A stretch of DNA of 64,000 nucleotides. Origin: Segatella copri. Its GTDB lineage: Bacteria; Bacteroidota; Bacteroidia; Bacteroidales; Bacteroidaceae. The notes under the pieces were generated by a model. The model did not search any database. It saw only the letters and a list, made by a program, of their open reading frames with translations, and was not told where the DNA came from. The position numbers and the translations under genes are program-made. Positions 16,115-24,361 of this stretch are shown here, piece by piece; position 1 is the first letter of the stretch; every line of letters begins with the position of its first letter. The stretch spans positions 3,142,001 through 3,206,000 of the forward strand of contig NZ_CATKVU010000006.1 in NCBI RefSeq assembly GCF_949820605.1, written 5' to 3'.

Positions 16115-18751
16115 ATGAATAGATTTAAAAAGATTTTCATCCTGCTGTTCGGCGTAATGGCATGCATGCAGATTCAGGCACAAGATAAAATCGTAAACCC
16201 TGACATCTCGTATGCTGGTACACCTCGTACCCTTAAGATTGGTGGTATCAATGTTTCGGGTGTTGAGGGCTACGAAGACTATGTCCTCACAGGTATTTCA
16301 GGCCTCAGTGTGGGCGATGAGATTACTGTGCCTGGCGACGAGATTACCAATGCCGTAAAGCGCTACTGGAAACATGGTCTCTTCTCGAAGGTGGCTATCG
16401 CTGCCGACTCTATCGTAGGTGAGAAGCTTTATCTCCATATCTATCTTGCGGTTCGTCCACGTATCTCTAATATCAACTATGTTGGTTTGAAGAAGAGCGA
16501 GCGTGAAGATATGGAGCAGAAGTTGGGTATGGTAAAGGGCACGCAGGTAACTCCGAATATGCTCGATCGTGCCAAGATTCTCGCCAAGAAGTATTTCGAT
16601 GATAAGGGTTTCAAGAATGCTGATATCCAGATTAACCAGCGCGATGATGTCGCCAACAAGGGACAGGTAATCCTGGATGTTGTTGTTGACAAGAAAGAAA
16701 AAATCAAGGTACATCAGATAACAATCGATGGAAACGAACAGCTTTCTGACCGCAAGATTAAGGGTGGACTCTTCTCGAAGGGTGCTTTTGCCAAGACGCA
16801 TGAGGCTGGTAAGTTCGCCTCTTTCTTCAAGTCGAAGAAGTTTACCCCTGAGAGATGGAAGGAAGATAAGCAGAAACTCATCGACAAATATAATGAGTAT
16901 GGTTTCCGTGATGCTCAGATTCTGGAAGATAGCGTGAGCAACTTCGATGAGAAGCACGTTAATATCTACATCAAGGTAGATGAAGGTAAGAAATACTATA
17001 TCCGTAACATCTCCTGGGCAGGTAATACCGTTTACTCTTCAGCTTATCTCGAAGCATTGCTCGGTATGAAGAAGGGCGATGTATATAACCAGAAGATATT
17101 GGGTAAGCGCCTGAATGAAGATGATGACGCTGTTTCTAACCTCTACTATAATAATGGTTATGTGTTCTCTCGTATCGAACCGACTGAAATCAATATTGAT
17201 GGCGATTCTATCGATTTGGAGATGCGCGTAACAGAGGGACCTCAAGCTTATCTGAGCCATGTACGTATCAATGGTAATACCCGTCTTTACGAAAACGTAG
17301 TGCGCCGTGAACTTCGTACCAAGCCAGGCGACCTTTTCTCTAAGGATGCTCTGATGCGTTCGGCTCGTGAACTTGCTTCTATGGGACACTTTGATCCTGA
17401 GAAGGTTAGCCCGGATGTAAAGCCTAATCCTGAAGATGGTACGGTTGATGTAAACTGGAACCTGGAGCAGAAGAGTAACGACCAGATTGAGTTCTCGCTC
17501 GGTTGGGGTCAGACGGGTGTCATCGGACGTGTGGGCTTGAAGCTCAACAACTTCTCTATGGCAAACCTCTTCAACAAAAACAAGGAGCATCGTGGTATCA
17601 TGCCTATCGGTGATGGTGAGGTGCTGAGTATCGGTGCACAGACCAATGGTACCTACTACCAGAGCTATAACGTAAGCTACTCTACCAACTGGTTTGGCGG
17701 CAAACGCCCTATCCAGTTCAGCGTAGGTGCATACTACAGTAAGAGTACCGACGTGTCAAGCAACTATTACAATAGTGCAGCCATGTACAACTATCAGAGT
17801 TACTTATATGGCTATGGTTCTAGTTACTATAACAACTACGAGAATTATTACGATCCAGACAAGTATATCCAGATGGTGGGTGTAAGCCTCGGTTGGGGTA
17901 AGCGCCTCCGTTGGCCGGATGATTACTTCACCTTGTCTGTACAGTTGGCTTACCAGCGCTACATGATGAAGAACTGGAGCTATATGTTGATGACCAACGG
18001 TAATGCGAACAACTTGAACTTGACCATCGCATTGAACCGAACATCAACCGATAACCAACTCTTCCCACGTCGTGGTTCTGAGGTTGAGGCAAGTGTCAAC
18101 CTTACTCCACCATGGAGTGCGTTCGACAACAAGGACTACAAGAATCTTGCCAACGATTCTAAGTCGCCAACCTATTCTGCCGAGCAGCAGGAGAAGTACA
18201 GATGGATTGAATACCATAAGTGGAAGTTCAAGGCAAAGACTTATACTGCACTCACAGAGGGTCAGAAGTGCTTCGTATTGATGACCCGTGTAGAACTCGG
18301 TTTGCTCGGTTCTTATAACAAGTATAAGAAGAGTCCGTTCGAGACCTACTATGTGGGTGGTGACGGTATGAGTGGATACTCATCATATTATGGTGAGGAA
18401 ACAATCGGACTCCGCGGTTATGAGAATGGTTCTGTATCTTACAGTCCTACAACCGGTTACTATGCTTATGCATACGACCGCTTCTCATTGGAGCTTCGCT
18501 ATCCATTCCTCTTAGGTAACACAACCATTTACGGTTTGACCTTCGTAGAGGCTGGTAACGCCTGGTATGAAACCAAGAAGTTCAACCCATTCAGCATGAA
18601 ACGTAGTGCCGGTGTCGGTGTACGTATCTTCTTGCCTATGGTTGGTCTGATGGGTATTGACTGGGCTTACGGTTTCGATACTGTATGGAATGGTAGTTCA
18701 TATAAGAAGGGTGGAAGCCAGTTCCACTTCATCTTAGGTCAGGAATTCTAA
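16115..18751 (+). CDS. bamA: Outer-membrane protein assembly factor BamA
   Basis: The 878-residue product has a signal peptide (about 1-23, MQIQAQ), a POTRA array (about 35-450; for example VHQITIDGNEQLSDRKI and YIRNISWAGNTVYSSAYLE) and an Omp85 barrel to a terminal Phe (FHFILGQEF). GGDGMSGYSSYYGEETIGLRG resembles the conserved L6 loop region with its RG motif. BamA folds and inserts beta-barrels, including the SusC proteins of this window. It is longer than the E. coli protein (about 810), as usual in Bacteroidota. A Tyr/Asn-rich stretch near residues 545-585 (YNYQSYLYGYGSSYYNNYEN) probably forms a surface loop. Confidence 0.97.
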   Translation: MNRFKKIFILLFGVMACMQIQAQDKIVNPDISYAGTPRTLKIGGINVSGVEGYEDYVLTGISGLSVGDEITVPGDEITNAVKRYWKHGLFSKVAIAADSIVGEKLYLHIYLAVRPRISNINYVGLKKSEREDMEQKLGMVKGTQVTPNMLDRAKILAKKYFDDKGFKNADIQINQRDDVANKGQVILDVVVDKKEKIKVHQITIDGNEQLSDRKIKGGLFSKGAFAKTHEAGKFASFFKSKKFTPERWKEDKQKLIDKYNEYGFRDAQILEDSVSNFDEKHVNIYIKVDEGKKYYIRNISWAGNTVYSSAYLEALLGMKKGDVYNQKILGKRLNEDDDAVSNLYYNNGYVFSRIEPTEINIDGDSIDLEMRVTEGPQAYLSHVRINGNTRLYENVVRRELRTKPGDLFSKDALMRSARELASMGHFDPEKVSPDVKPNPEDGTVDVNWNLEQKSNDQIEFSLGWGQTGVIGRVGLKLNNFSMANLFNKNKEHRGIMPIGDGEVLSIGAQTNGTYYQSYNVSYSTNWFGGKRPIQFSVGAYYSKSTDVSSNYYNSAAMYNYQSYLYGYGSSYYNNYENYYDPDKYIQMVGVSLGWGKRLRWPDDYFTLSVQLAYQRYMMKNWSYMLMTNGNANNLNLTIALNRTSTDNQLFPRRGSEVEASVNLTPPWSAFDNKDYKNLANDSKSPTYSAEQQEKYRWIEYHKWKFKAKTYTALTEGQKCFVLMTRVELGLLGSYNKYKKSPFETYYVGGDGMSGYSSYYGEETIGLRGYENGSVSYSPTTGYYAYAYDRFSLELRYPFLLGNTTIYGLTFVEAGNAWYETKKFNPFSMKRSAGVGVRIFLPMVGLMGIDWAYGFDTVWNGSSYKKGGSQFHFILGQEF

Positions 18752-18753
18752 AA

Positions 18754-19275
18754 ATGGGTTTTATGAAGAAAATAGTATTGATGCTGATGATGGCTGTAGC
18801 AGCCATCTCTGCACATGCACAGAAATATGCATTGATAGATATGGAGTACATCTTGAAGAATGTACCCGCTTATGAGCGTGCCAACGAGCAGCTGAATCAG
18901 GTAAGCCGCAAATGGCAGGCAGAGGTAGAAGCTCTTAACACAGAGGCAAGCACCATGTATAAGAACTATCAGAACGAGGTAGTGTTCCTTTCCCAGGAGC
19001 AGAAGAAGGCTAAGCAGGATGCCATCATGCAGAAAGAGAAGGAGGCTAGCGATTTGAAGAAAAAATATTTTGGTGCAGAAGGCGACCTCTATAAGATGCG
19101 TGAGGCATTGATGGGACCTATTCAGGAAGAGATTTATACAGCAGTAAAAGAGATTTCAGACCTGCGCGGATATTCGCTTGTTCTCGATAGAGCTAGCAAC
19201 AGCGGCATCATCTTTGGCTCTCCTAAGATAGATATTAGCAATGAAGTGCTCCAAAAATTAGGTTATTCCAAATAA
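18754..19275 (+). CDS. OmpH/Skp-family periplasmic chaperone, first copy
   Basis: This 173-residue protein has a signal peptide (the in-frame Met at 18763, MKKIVLMLMMAVAAISAHAQ, may be the true start) and a long coiled-coil arm rich in Lys, Glu and Gln (about 45-120), the Skp shape. KYALIDMEYILKNVPAYE and GYSLVLDRASNSGIIFG are the family's N- and C-terminal blocks. Skp holds unfolded outer-membrane proteins in the periplasm. It follows bamA by 2 bp. Confidence 0.92.
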   Translation: MGFMKKIVLMLMMAVAAISAHAQKYALIDMEYILKNVPAYERANEQLNQVSRKWQAEVEALNTEASTMYKNYQNEVVFLSQEQKKAKQDAIMQKEKEASDLKKKYFGAEGDLYKMREALMGPIQEEIYTAVKEISDLRGYSLVLDRASNSGIIFGSPKIDISNEVLQKLGYSK

Positions 19276-19281
19276 TAATTG

Positions 19282-19289
19282 TATATTTG
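19282..19289 (+). promoter_or_regulatory. Possible -7 element for the second ompH copy
   Basis: TATATTTG fits TAnnTTTG within the 92-bp gap before the second ompH. It suggests extra transcription of the chaperone genes apart from the bamA operon. No clear -33 box is seen. Confidence 0.4.
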
Positions 19290-19367
19290 CAGCCGGTAAG
19301 TGCATGTGCCAATGGATGGCGGCATGAAAACTTCATTTAGAAATTAATAATTAAAAAGAATAGAACA

Positions 19368-19853
19368 ATGAAAAAGCTTATTTTAATGTTGATGCTCTGT
19401 GCACCAATGACTATGATGGCTCAGAAGTTTGGTAAAGTAAATACTCAGCAGATTATGCAGTCTTTGCCAGATGTAGCTAAGGCTAATGGCGAGATGGAAG
19501 CTCTCCAGAAGCAGAAAGAGAATGACTTGAAGTCTATGCAGGATGAGTTGCAGCGTAAGGCTGACGAGTATCAGAAGGGTTCCAGCACAATGAACGCTAC
19601 AGCAAAGCAGCAGAAGGAAACTGAGTTGCAGACTCTCCAGCAGAAAATTCAGCAGGCTTACCAGGATGGTCAGCAGGAGTTGCAGAAGAAGAGCAGCGAA
19701 CTCATGCAGCCTATCGTAGCAAAGGTACGTACAGCTATCGAGGCTGTAGGAAAGGCTGGCAACTACACCTTCATCTTCGAGGATGGTGCAGCTGTATATA
19801 CAGGTACTAACGTAGTAGACGTTACTAAGGAGGTACAGGCTAAGATTAAGTAA
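19368..19853 (+). CDS. OmpH/Skp-family periplasmic chaperone, second copy
   Basis: The 161-residue protein has a signal peptide (MKKLILMLMLCAPMTMMAQ), the OmpH block KFGKVNTQQIMQSLPDV and a Gln/Lys-rich coiled coil (about 45-115, many QQK and LQ repeats), ending with the block NYTFIFEDGAAVYTGTNVVD. It is shorter and more Gln-rich than the first copy. The gap upstream contains its own -7-like element, and a hairpin follows, so it may be expressed as a separate unit. Confidence 0.92.
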   Translation: MKKLILMLMLCAPMTMMAQKFGKVNTQQIMQSLPDVAKANGEMEALQKQKENDLKSMQDELQRKADEYQKGSSTMNATAKQQKETELQTLQQKIQQAYQDGQQELQKKSSELMQPIVAKVRTAIEAVGKAGNYTFIFEDGAAVYTGTNVVDVTKEVQAKIK

Positions 19854-19881
19854 TCAAGGCAAATAAAAAGAATATAGATTG

Positions 19882-19912
19882 AGGGCAGGCAGAAGTGCTT
19901 GCCCTTATTTCT
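19882..19912 (+). terminator. Probable terminator after the second ompH
   Basis: AGGGCAGGCA and TGCTTGCCCT pair over 10 bp with one G-U pair and a GAAG loop (19882-19905), followed by a T-rich stretch. Confidence 0.65.
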
Positions 19913-19967
19913 CATTTTCAATAACGAGGTATTTATAAGGTATTCATCATAAACGGTATCACTCATC

Positions 19968-20522
19968 ATGAAAAAGAATCTCTTATTTCTGGCTTTTGCT
20001 CTCATCTCTTTGACAGTTTCAGCCCAGCATACAACGCCTGCAGCAAAGGTTCAGCAACAACAGATTGCTGTATCTGCTCCTTTGCATTTTGGCTACTTTA
20101 GTTTTGATAAGGTTTTTCATACTATGCCTGGTTACGCTATAGCCAAGCATAATATGGATGAACTCCGTGATAAATACGATGCAGAAACGAAACGTGTAGA
20201 AACTGAGTTTAATGCTAAGTATGAGGAATTTCTTGATGGACAGCGCACTTATGCCAAGACAATTCTGGAGAAACGTCAGGCTGAATTGCGTGAATTGATG
20301 GAGAAAAATATTGCCTTCAAGGCTGAGGCTACCCGCCTGTTGCAGCAAGCAGAGAATGATGCTTATGCTCCGCTCAAAGCAAAAATAAACGAGGAAGCTA
20401 AAAAGATTGGCAAGCAGAAGGGGTTTGCCTTTATCATCAATACAGACAATAATGCAGCTCCTTATCTCAACGAAGAGATGGGGGAGGATATTACAGCTTT
20501 GCTGGAGGAGACTTTGAAATGA
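19968..20522 (+). CDS. OmpH/Skp-family periplasmic chaperone, third copy
   Basis: The 184-residue protein has a signal peptide (MKKNLLFLAFALISLTVSAQ), a spacer of about 25 residues, then FGYFSFDKVFHTMPGYAIA and a charged coiled coil (DELRDKYDAETKRVETEF onward) typical of OmpH. The C-terminal block is GFAFIINTDNNAAPYLNEEM. It lies behind a terminator-like hairpin and overlaps murI by 4 bp (ATGA), so it is coupled to that gene and not to bamA. It is the most diverged of the three copies. Confidence 0.88.
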   Translation: MKKNLLFLAFALISLTVSAQHTTPAAKVQQQQIAVSAPLHFGYFSFDKVFHTMPGYAIAKHNMDELRDKYDAETKRVETEFNAKYEEFLDGQRTYAKTILEKRQAELRELMEKNIAFKAEATRLLQQAENDAYAPLKAKINEEAKKIGKQKGFAFIINTDNNAAPYLNEEMGEDITALLEETLK

Positions 20523-21355
20523 TGTTGCCTTCTAATCCCGGACCAATCGGTGTCTTTGATTCTGGTTATGGCGGACTGACCATCCTGCATGGGTTGCGCC
20601 AGATGATGCCTCAGTATGATTATATGTACTTGGGTGATAACGCTCGTGCTCCTTATGGCTCACGTTCGTTTGAGGTGGTTTATAAGTTCACACGCCAGGC
20701 TGTGCTTAAACTTTTCTCTATGGGGTGTCATCTCGTTATCCTGGGATGTAATACAGCTTCGGCTAAGGCACTACGTTCTTTGCAGCAGCGCGATATTCCT
20801 GAGTTGGATCCCAGCAGAAGAGTTCTGGGTATTATCCGCCCTACTGCCGAAGTAATTGGTACTATTACCAAGAGTAATCACGTGGGACTTCTGGCTACAG
20901 AAGGTACTATTAAAAGCCAAAGTTATAATATGGAAATTTCGAAACTTTGGCCAGAAATTCAGGTGAGTGGCGTAGCTTGTCCGCTTTGGGCTGCCATCGT
21001 GGAAGCCAATGAAGCAGATAGTCCGGGAGCTGATTATTTCGTAAAGAAACGCATCGACCAGCTGATGCTGAAGGACGCTGATATTGATACCATTATTTTG
21101 GGTTGCACGCATTATCCGCTTCTTATGAGCAGCATTGTGAAGAATCTTCCTGATGGTGTAAGAGTGGTTCCGCAAGGACAATATGTAGCAAGCAGTCTGA
21201 AAGATTATCTGAACCGCCATCCGCAGATGGAACAGATGATAACCAAAACAGGCTCTTGCCGATATCTCACAACAGAGAGTGAGGATAAATTCAAGGAATC
21301 TGCACAGATTTTCCTTCATGAACAGGTGGAGGTTACACATGTAGATCTTGAATAG
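20519..21355 (+). CDS. murI: Glutamate racemase
   Basis: This cofactor-independent racemase makes D-glutamate for peptidoglycan. The 278 residues include GVFDSGYGGL (11-20), LGDNARAPYG (38-47) and the two catalytic Cys: Cys77 in LGCNTASAK and Cys196 in LGCTHYPLL. Length and motifs are normal. The gene overlaps the third ompH by 4 bp. Another in-frame ATG lies directly after the first; the upstream one is used here because of the ATGA coupling. Confidence 0.96.
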   Translation: MMLPSNPGPIGVFDSGYGGLTILHGLRQMMPQYDYMYLGDNARAPYGSRSFEVVYKFTRQAVLKLFSMGCHLVILGCNTASAKALRSLQQRDIPELDPSRRVLGIIRPTAEVIGTITKSNHVGLLATEGTIKSQSYNMEISKLWPEIQVSGVACPLWAAIVEANEADSPGADYFVKKRIDQLMLKDADIDTIILGCTHYPLLMSSIVKNLPDGVRVVPQGQYVASSLKDYLNRHPQMEQMITKTGSCRYLTTESEDKFKESAQIFLHEQVEVTHVDLE

Positions 21356-21385
21356 TTTATAGTTAATTATTTATAGTTAATTGTT

Positions 21386-21721
21386 ATGCAAGAAACAAGA
21401 CAAAACCGTATATCAAGACTTCTCCAGAAGGAGTTGAGTCTTATCTTCCAGTCACAAACCCGCATGATGCATGGTGTGATGGTAAGTGTTACTAAGGTTA
21501 GAGTAAGTCCAGATCTCAGTATCTGTACTGCTTACTTGAGTGTGTTCCCTTCTGAAAAAGGAGAGGAGATTTTGAAGAATATCAATGCAAATGAGAAGAC
21601 GATCCGTTTCGACTTGGGTAAAAAAGTGAGAAACCAGTTACGTATTATTCCAGAACTCCGTTTCTTCCTTGATGATAGTCTCGATTATTTGGAGCACATT
21701 GATGAACTCTTGAAAAAGTAA
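21386..21721 (+). CDS. rbfA: 30S ribosome-binding factor RbfA
   Basis: The product has 111 residues of KH-type fold: TRQNRISRLLQKELSLIFQS at the N-terminus, MVSVTKVRVSPDLSICTAYL in the middle and LRIIPELRFFLDDSLDYLE at the end, all RbfA hallmarks. RbfA helps 16S rRNA 5' end maturation, especially in the cold. It lies 30 bp after murI and 86 bp before the permease gene. Confidence 0.95.
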   Translation: MQETRQNRISRLLQKELSLIFQSQTRMMHGVMVSVTKVRVSPDLSICTAYLSVFPSEKGEEILKNINANEKTIRFDLGKKVRNQLRIIPELRFFLDDSLDYLEHIDELLKK

Positions 21722-21745
21722 AAGAGTAAGAACGTAAAAAGACAA

Positions 21746-21774
21746 GGGAGTTAAGACGGCAATTCTTGACTCCC
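21746..21774 (+). terminator. Hairpin between rbfA and the FtsX-type gene
   Basis: GGGAGTTAAGA and TCTTGACTCCC pair over 11 bp with one G-U pair and a 7-nt loop. No T run follows, so it may be a weak terminator or a processing site. Confidence 0.45.
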
Positions 21775-21807
21775 TATACTGTTATATAAATAAGGTAAGA
21801 TAGAATT

Positions 21808-23037
21808 ATGAATTTTCCATTCTTTATAGCTCGCAGGTATCTTTTCTCAAAGAAGAGTACGCACGTTATCAACGTCATCAGTTCTATTTCTGTAATAGGA
21901 GTGGCGGTAGCTACGATGGCTCTGGTCATCGTTCTGAGTGTTTTTAACGGCTTCCATGACCTGGTAGCTTCACTCTTTACGAGTTTTGACCCACAACTCA
22001 AGGTTGTGCCTGTTGAGGGAAAGACTGCACCTGCAGATGATCCTATTCTTACTAAGATTCGTCTTTTGCCGCAGGTAGATGTTGCAACAGAAACCGTAGA
22101 AGATCAAGCTCTTGCAATCTATAATGATCATCAGGCTATGGTGAAAATCAAGGGTGTAGATGATAATTTTGCAGAACTTTCTCATATTACAGATATTTTA
22201 TATGGTGATGGCTCCTTCTCCTTGCATGCTGCCAATTTGGAATATGGAACTGTAGGTATCCGTCTTGCCCAGAATTTAGGCATAGGAGCACAATGGGATG
22301 GTTTCCTGAAAATCTATGCTCCTAAAAAGGAAGGACAGCTGGATATGACTAACCCTGGTGATGGCTTTGTTGTTGACTCGCTCAACTCTCCTGGCGTACT
22401 TTTTGCCGTCAAACAGGCAAAGTATGATAAAAACTATATCATCACTTCTATCTCATTTGCCCGTAATCTCTTTGGACAGCAAGGTATGCTCTCTGATTTG
22501 GAATTACGCTTGAAACCGGGTAGCAATCTGGATGCAGTAAAGGCTGAGATGCAGCAAATAGCTGGTAATAAATATAAAGTGCTTGACAGATTTGAACAAC
22601 AGGAAGATACCTTTAAAATTATGTCGATAGAGAAGATGATTGCTTATATCTTCCTGACCTTTATCTTAGTTGTTGCATGTTTCAATATCATCGGCTCGCT
22701 TTCTATGCTTATTATTGATAAGAAAAATGATGTAGTGACTCTTCGTAATCTTGGAGCTAACGATAAGCAGATTACCAGAGTATTTCTTTTTGAAGGTAGA
22801 ATGATAGCTGTGATAGGTGCTGTTATCGGTATTGGATTGGGCTTGCTCCTCTGCTTTTTGCAGCAGCAATATGGATTTGTACGTCTGGGAGATTCTGAAG
22901 GCTCCTTTATTGTTGATGCTTATCCTGTAAGTGTTCATTACTCAGATGTTGCCATTATTTTCGTTACTGTAATTGCTGTAGGTTGGCTTGCTGTATGGTA
23001 TCCTGTAAGAGCGCTGAGTAAAAGGCTGTTGAGTTAA
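21808..23037 (+). CDS. FtsX-like ABC transporter permease, LolC/LolE type
   Basis: This 409-residue membrane protein has the architecture of lipoprotein-release permeases. One N-terminal transmembrane helix (about 23-45, ISVIGVAVATMALVIVLSVF) is followed by a large periplasmic MacB-like domain (about 50-265) and three C-terminal helices (about 275-300, 325-350, 380-398), with the FtsX block FNIIGSLSMLIIDKKNDVVT between. The N-terminal FFIARRYLFSKKSTHVINVI matches LolC/E. It probably helps pull lipoproteins off the inner membrane. The ATPase partner is not in the window; Bacteroidota often encode it elsewhere. Confidence 0.88.
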   Translation: MNFPFFIARRYLFSKKSTHVINVISSISVIGVAVATMALVIVLSVFNGFHDLVASLFTSFDPQLKVVPVEGKTAPADDPILTKIRLLPQVDVATETVEDQALAIYNDHQAMVKIKGVDDNFAELSHITDILYGDGSFSLHAANLEYGTVGIRLAQNLGIGAQWDGFLKIYAPKKEGQLDMTNPGDGFVVDSLNSPGVLFAVKQAKYDKNYIITSISFARNLFGQQGMLSDLELRLKPGSNLDAVKAEMQQIAGNKYKVLDRFEQQEDTFKIMSIEKMIAYIFLTFILVVACFNIIGSLSMLIIDKKNDVVTLRNLGANDKQITRVFLFEGRMIAVIGAVIGIGLGLLLCFLQQQYGFVRLGDSEGSFIVDAYPVSVHYSDVAIIFVTVIAVGWLAVWYPVRALSKRLLS

Positions 23038-23075
23038 AACCTGAGGAATTTCTTATACTTGGGTGCATATACTAA

Positions 23076-23119
23076 AAGAAATGGCATGAATCTTTCATGG
23101 GGGATTCATGCCATTTCTT
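23076..23119. terminator. Bidirectional terminator between convergent genes
   Basis: A perfect 17-bp stem (23076-23092 and 23103-23119; core AATGGCATGAATC) with a 10-nt loop lies between the permease gene (plus) and the O-methyltransferase gene (minus). A-rich and T-rich flanks let it serve both strands. Confidence 0.85.
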
Positions 23120-23134
23120 GTTCTAATTGATTTT

Positions 23135-23773
23135 TTATTTTTTCCTGATGAGTGTAAGACCATCGCGTAGTGGTAAGATAACAACCTCTACCCTAGGATC
23201 TTTTGCTATTAAATCATTGAAAGCCCGAATGCCTTGAGTCTGGTGGTCTCGGTCGTAGGCAGGATCGATGACGTGACCATCCCAAAGAGTATTGTCTGCA
23301 AGGATGTAGCCTCCAGGGTTCAGGATGCTCATAACCATTTCATACGTATCTATATAGGTACGCTTATCGCCATCAACAAAAGCCATATCGAATTTTACGC
23401 CTAGTTGGGGCGCTTCTATGTTGGCATCACCGATGCGGAAGTCAATCTTATCGGCAACATTCGAACCTTCTATCCAGGGACGGGTAAAATCTTCCATCTC
23501 ATCATTGATCTCGAAAGTGTAGAGTTTTCCACCTTCCTGCAATCCCTGGGCCAGGCAGATAGCACTATAGCCACTAAATGTGCCTACTTCCAGAATATTC
23601 TTCGGGCGAATCATCTCTACAAGCATCTTGAGAAGTCTGCCCTGAATATGGCCGCTAGCCATACGTCCATGGATAGTATGTATATTGGTGGCGCGGTAAA
23701 GACGATACAGATAATCGCCTTCAGGCTCTATATGCTGGCAGATATATTTGTCTATGAGTTCAGTCTCTGTCAT
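23135..23773 (-). CDS. Class I SAM-dependent O-methyltransferase (catechol type)
   Basis: The 212-residue protein shows SAM motif I ILEVGTFSGYSAICLAQGL, FEINDEMEDFTRPWIEG with the ribose-binding acidic residue, the metal-binding FVDGDKRTYIDTYEMV and LADNTLWDGHVIDP. This is the divalent-cation-dependent O-methyltransferase group that includes catechol and caffeoyl-CoA enzymes. Bacterial members of this size are cytosolic with mostly unknown small-molecule substrates. It is followed on the same strand by a strong terminator and preceded by aroQ, 29 bp away, so both likely share one transcript. Confidence 0.9.
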   Translation of the reverse strand: MTETELIDKYICQHIEPEGDYLYRLYRATNIHTIHGRMASGHIQGRLLKMLVEMIRPKNILEVGTFSGYSAICLAQGLQEGGKLYTFEINDEMEDFTRPWIEGSNVADKIDFRIGDANIEAPQLGVKFDMAFVDGDKRTYIDTYEMVMSILNPGGYILADNTLWDGHVIDPAYDRDHQTQGIRAFNDLIAKDPRVEVVILPLRDGLTLIRKK

Positions 23774-23802
23774 AATCTGATGGATTTAGAGTAACGGAAA
23801 TC

Positions 23803-24237
23803 TTACTCTTCTGTTTCTTTCTGTGCTAAGATTCCTGAAATGGCAAGTTCGTAAGAAGCCAGACCGAAACCGCAGATTACGCCCAGGCAAGCACAGGAAA
23901 TATATGAATGATGGCGGAACTCTTCACGTTTATGCACATTAGAGATGTGTACTTCAACGCAAGGGCATTTCAAACTGCGAATACAATCCTGCAAGGCGAT
24001 GCTGGTATGAGTATAGGCGCCAGCATTGAGTACTACACCATCATAGGAAAAACCTACTTCCTGCAGCTTGTTGATTAACTCGCCTTCAATGTTGCTCTGA
24101 AAGTACTCTATCTCAATATCAGGGAATTTCGCTTTCAGCTTAGGCAGATAACTCTCGAAAGAATTGCTACCATAAATACCCGGTTCTCTTACACCAAGAA
24201 GGTTCAAGTTTGGACCATTAATAATTTGTATCTTCAT
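23803..24237 (-). CDS. aroQ: 3-dehydroquinate dehydratase type II
   Basis: This enzyme removes water from 3-dehydroquinate in the shikimate pathway. The start at 24237 (MKIQIINGPNLNLLG) is chosen because the family begins with this block; an upstream in-frame Met would add 31 residues unlike the family and lie before the promoter. The 144 residues contain the catalytic Tyr22 (EPGIYG), NAGAYTHTS, and VEVHISNVHKREEFRHHS with the catalytic His and Arg. Length is normal. It is transcribed divergently from xerD with overlapping promoter regions. Confidence 0.96.
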   Translation of the reverse strand: MKIQIINGPNLNLLGVREPGIYGSNSFESYLPKLKAKFPDIEIEYFQSNIEGELINKLQEVGFSYDGVVLNAGAYTHTSIALQDCIRSLKCPCVEVHISNVHKREEFRHHSYISCACLGVICGFGLASYELAISGILAQKETEE

Positions 24238-24275
24238 ATTTACTTGATTTTTAATCGTAATCCATATTTTTTTTG

Positions 24276-24283
24276 TATCTTTG
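24276..24283 (+). promoter_or_regulatory. -7 element of xerD
   Basis: TATCTTTG matches the consensus. The start point would be near 24290, about 70 bp before the xerD start. No perfect TTTG is found at the -33 distance. Confidence 0.55.
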
Positions 24284-24327
24284 CGGCAGAGATCTTTTGT
24301 ACTCTCCTGTCTTATGCAAAGACGATG

Positions 24328-24359
24328 CAAAGATACAATAAATTAAGGAAACTGACAAA
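24328..24359 (-). promoter_or_regulatory. Promoter of aroQ
   Basis: On the minus strand TTTG (24356-24359), a 20-nt spacer and TATCTTTG (24328-24335) fit the consensus. It points toward the xerD promoter, so the two transcripts would overlap at their 5' ends. Confidence 0.7.
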
Positions 24360-24361
24360 AA

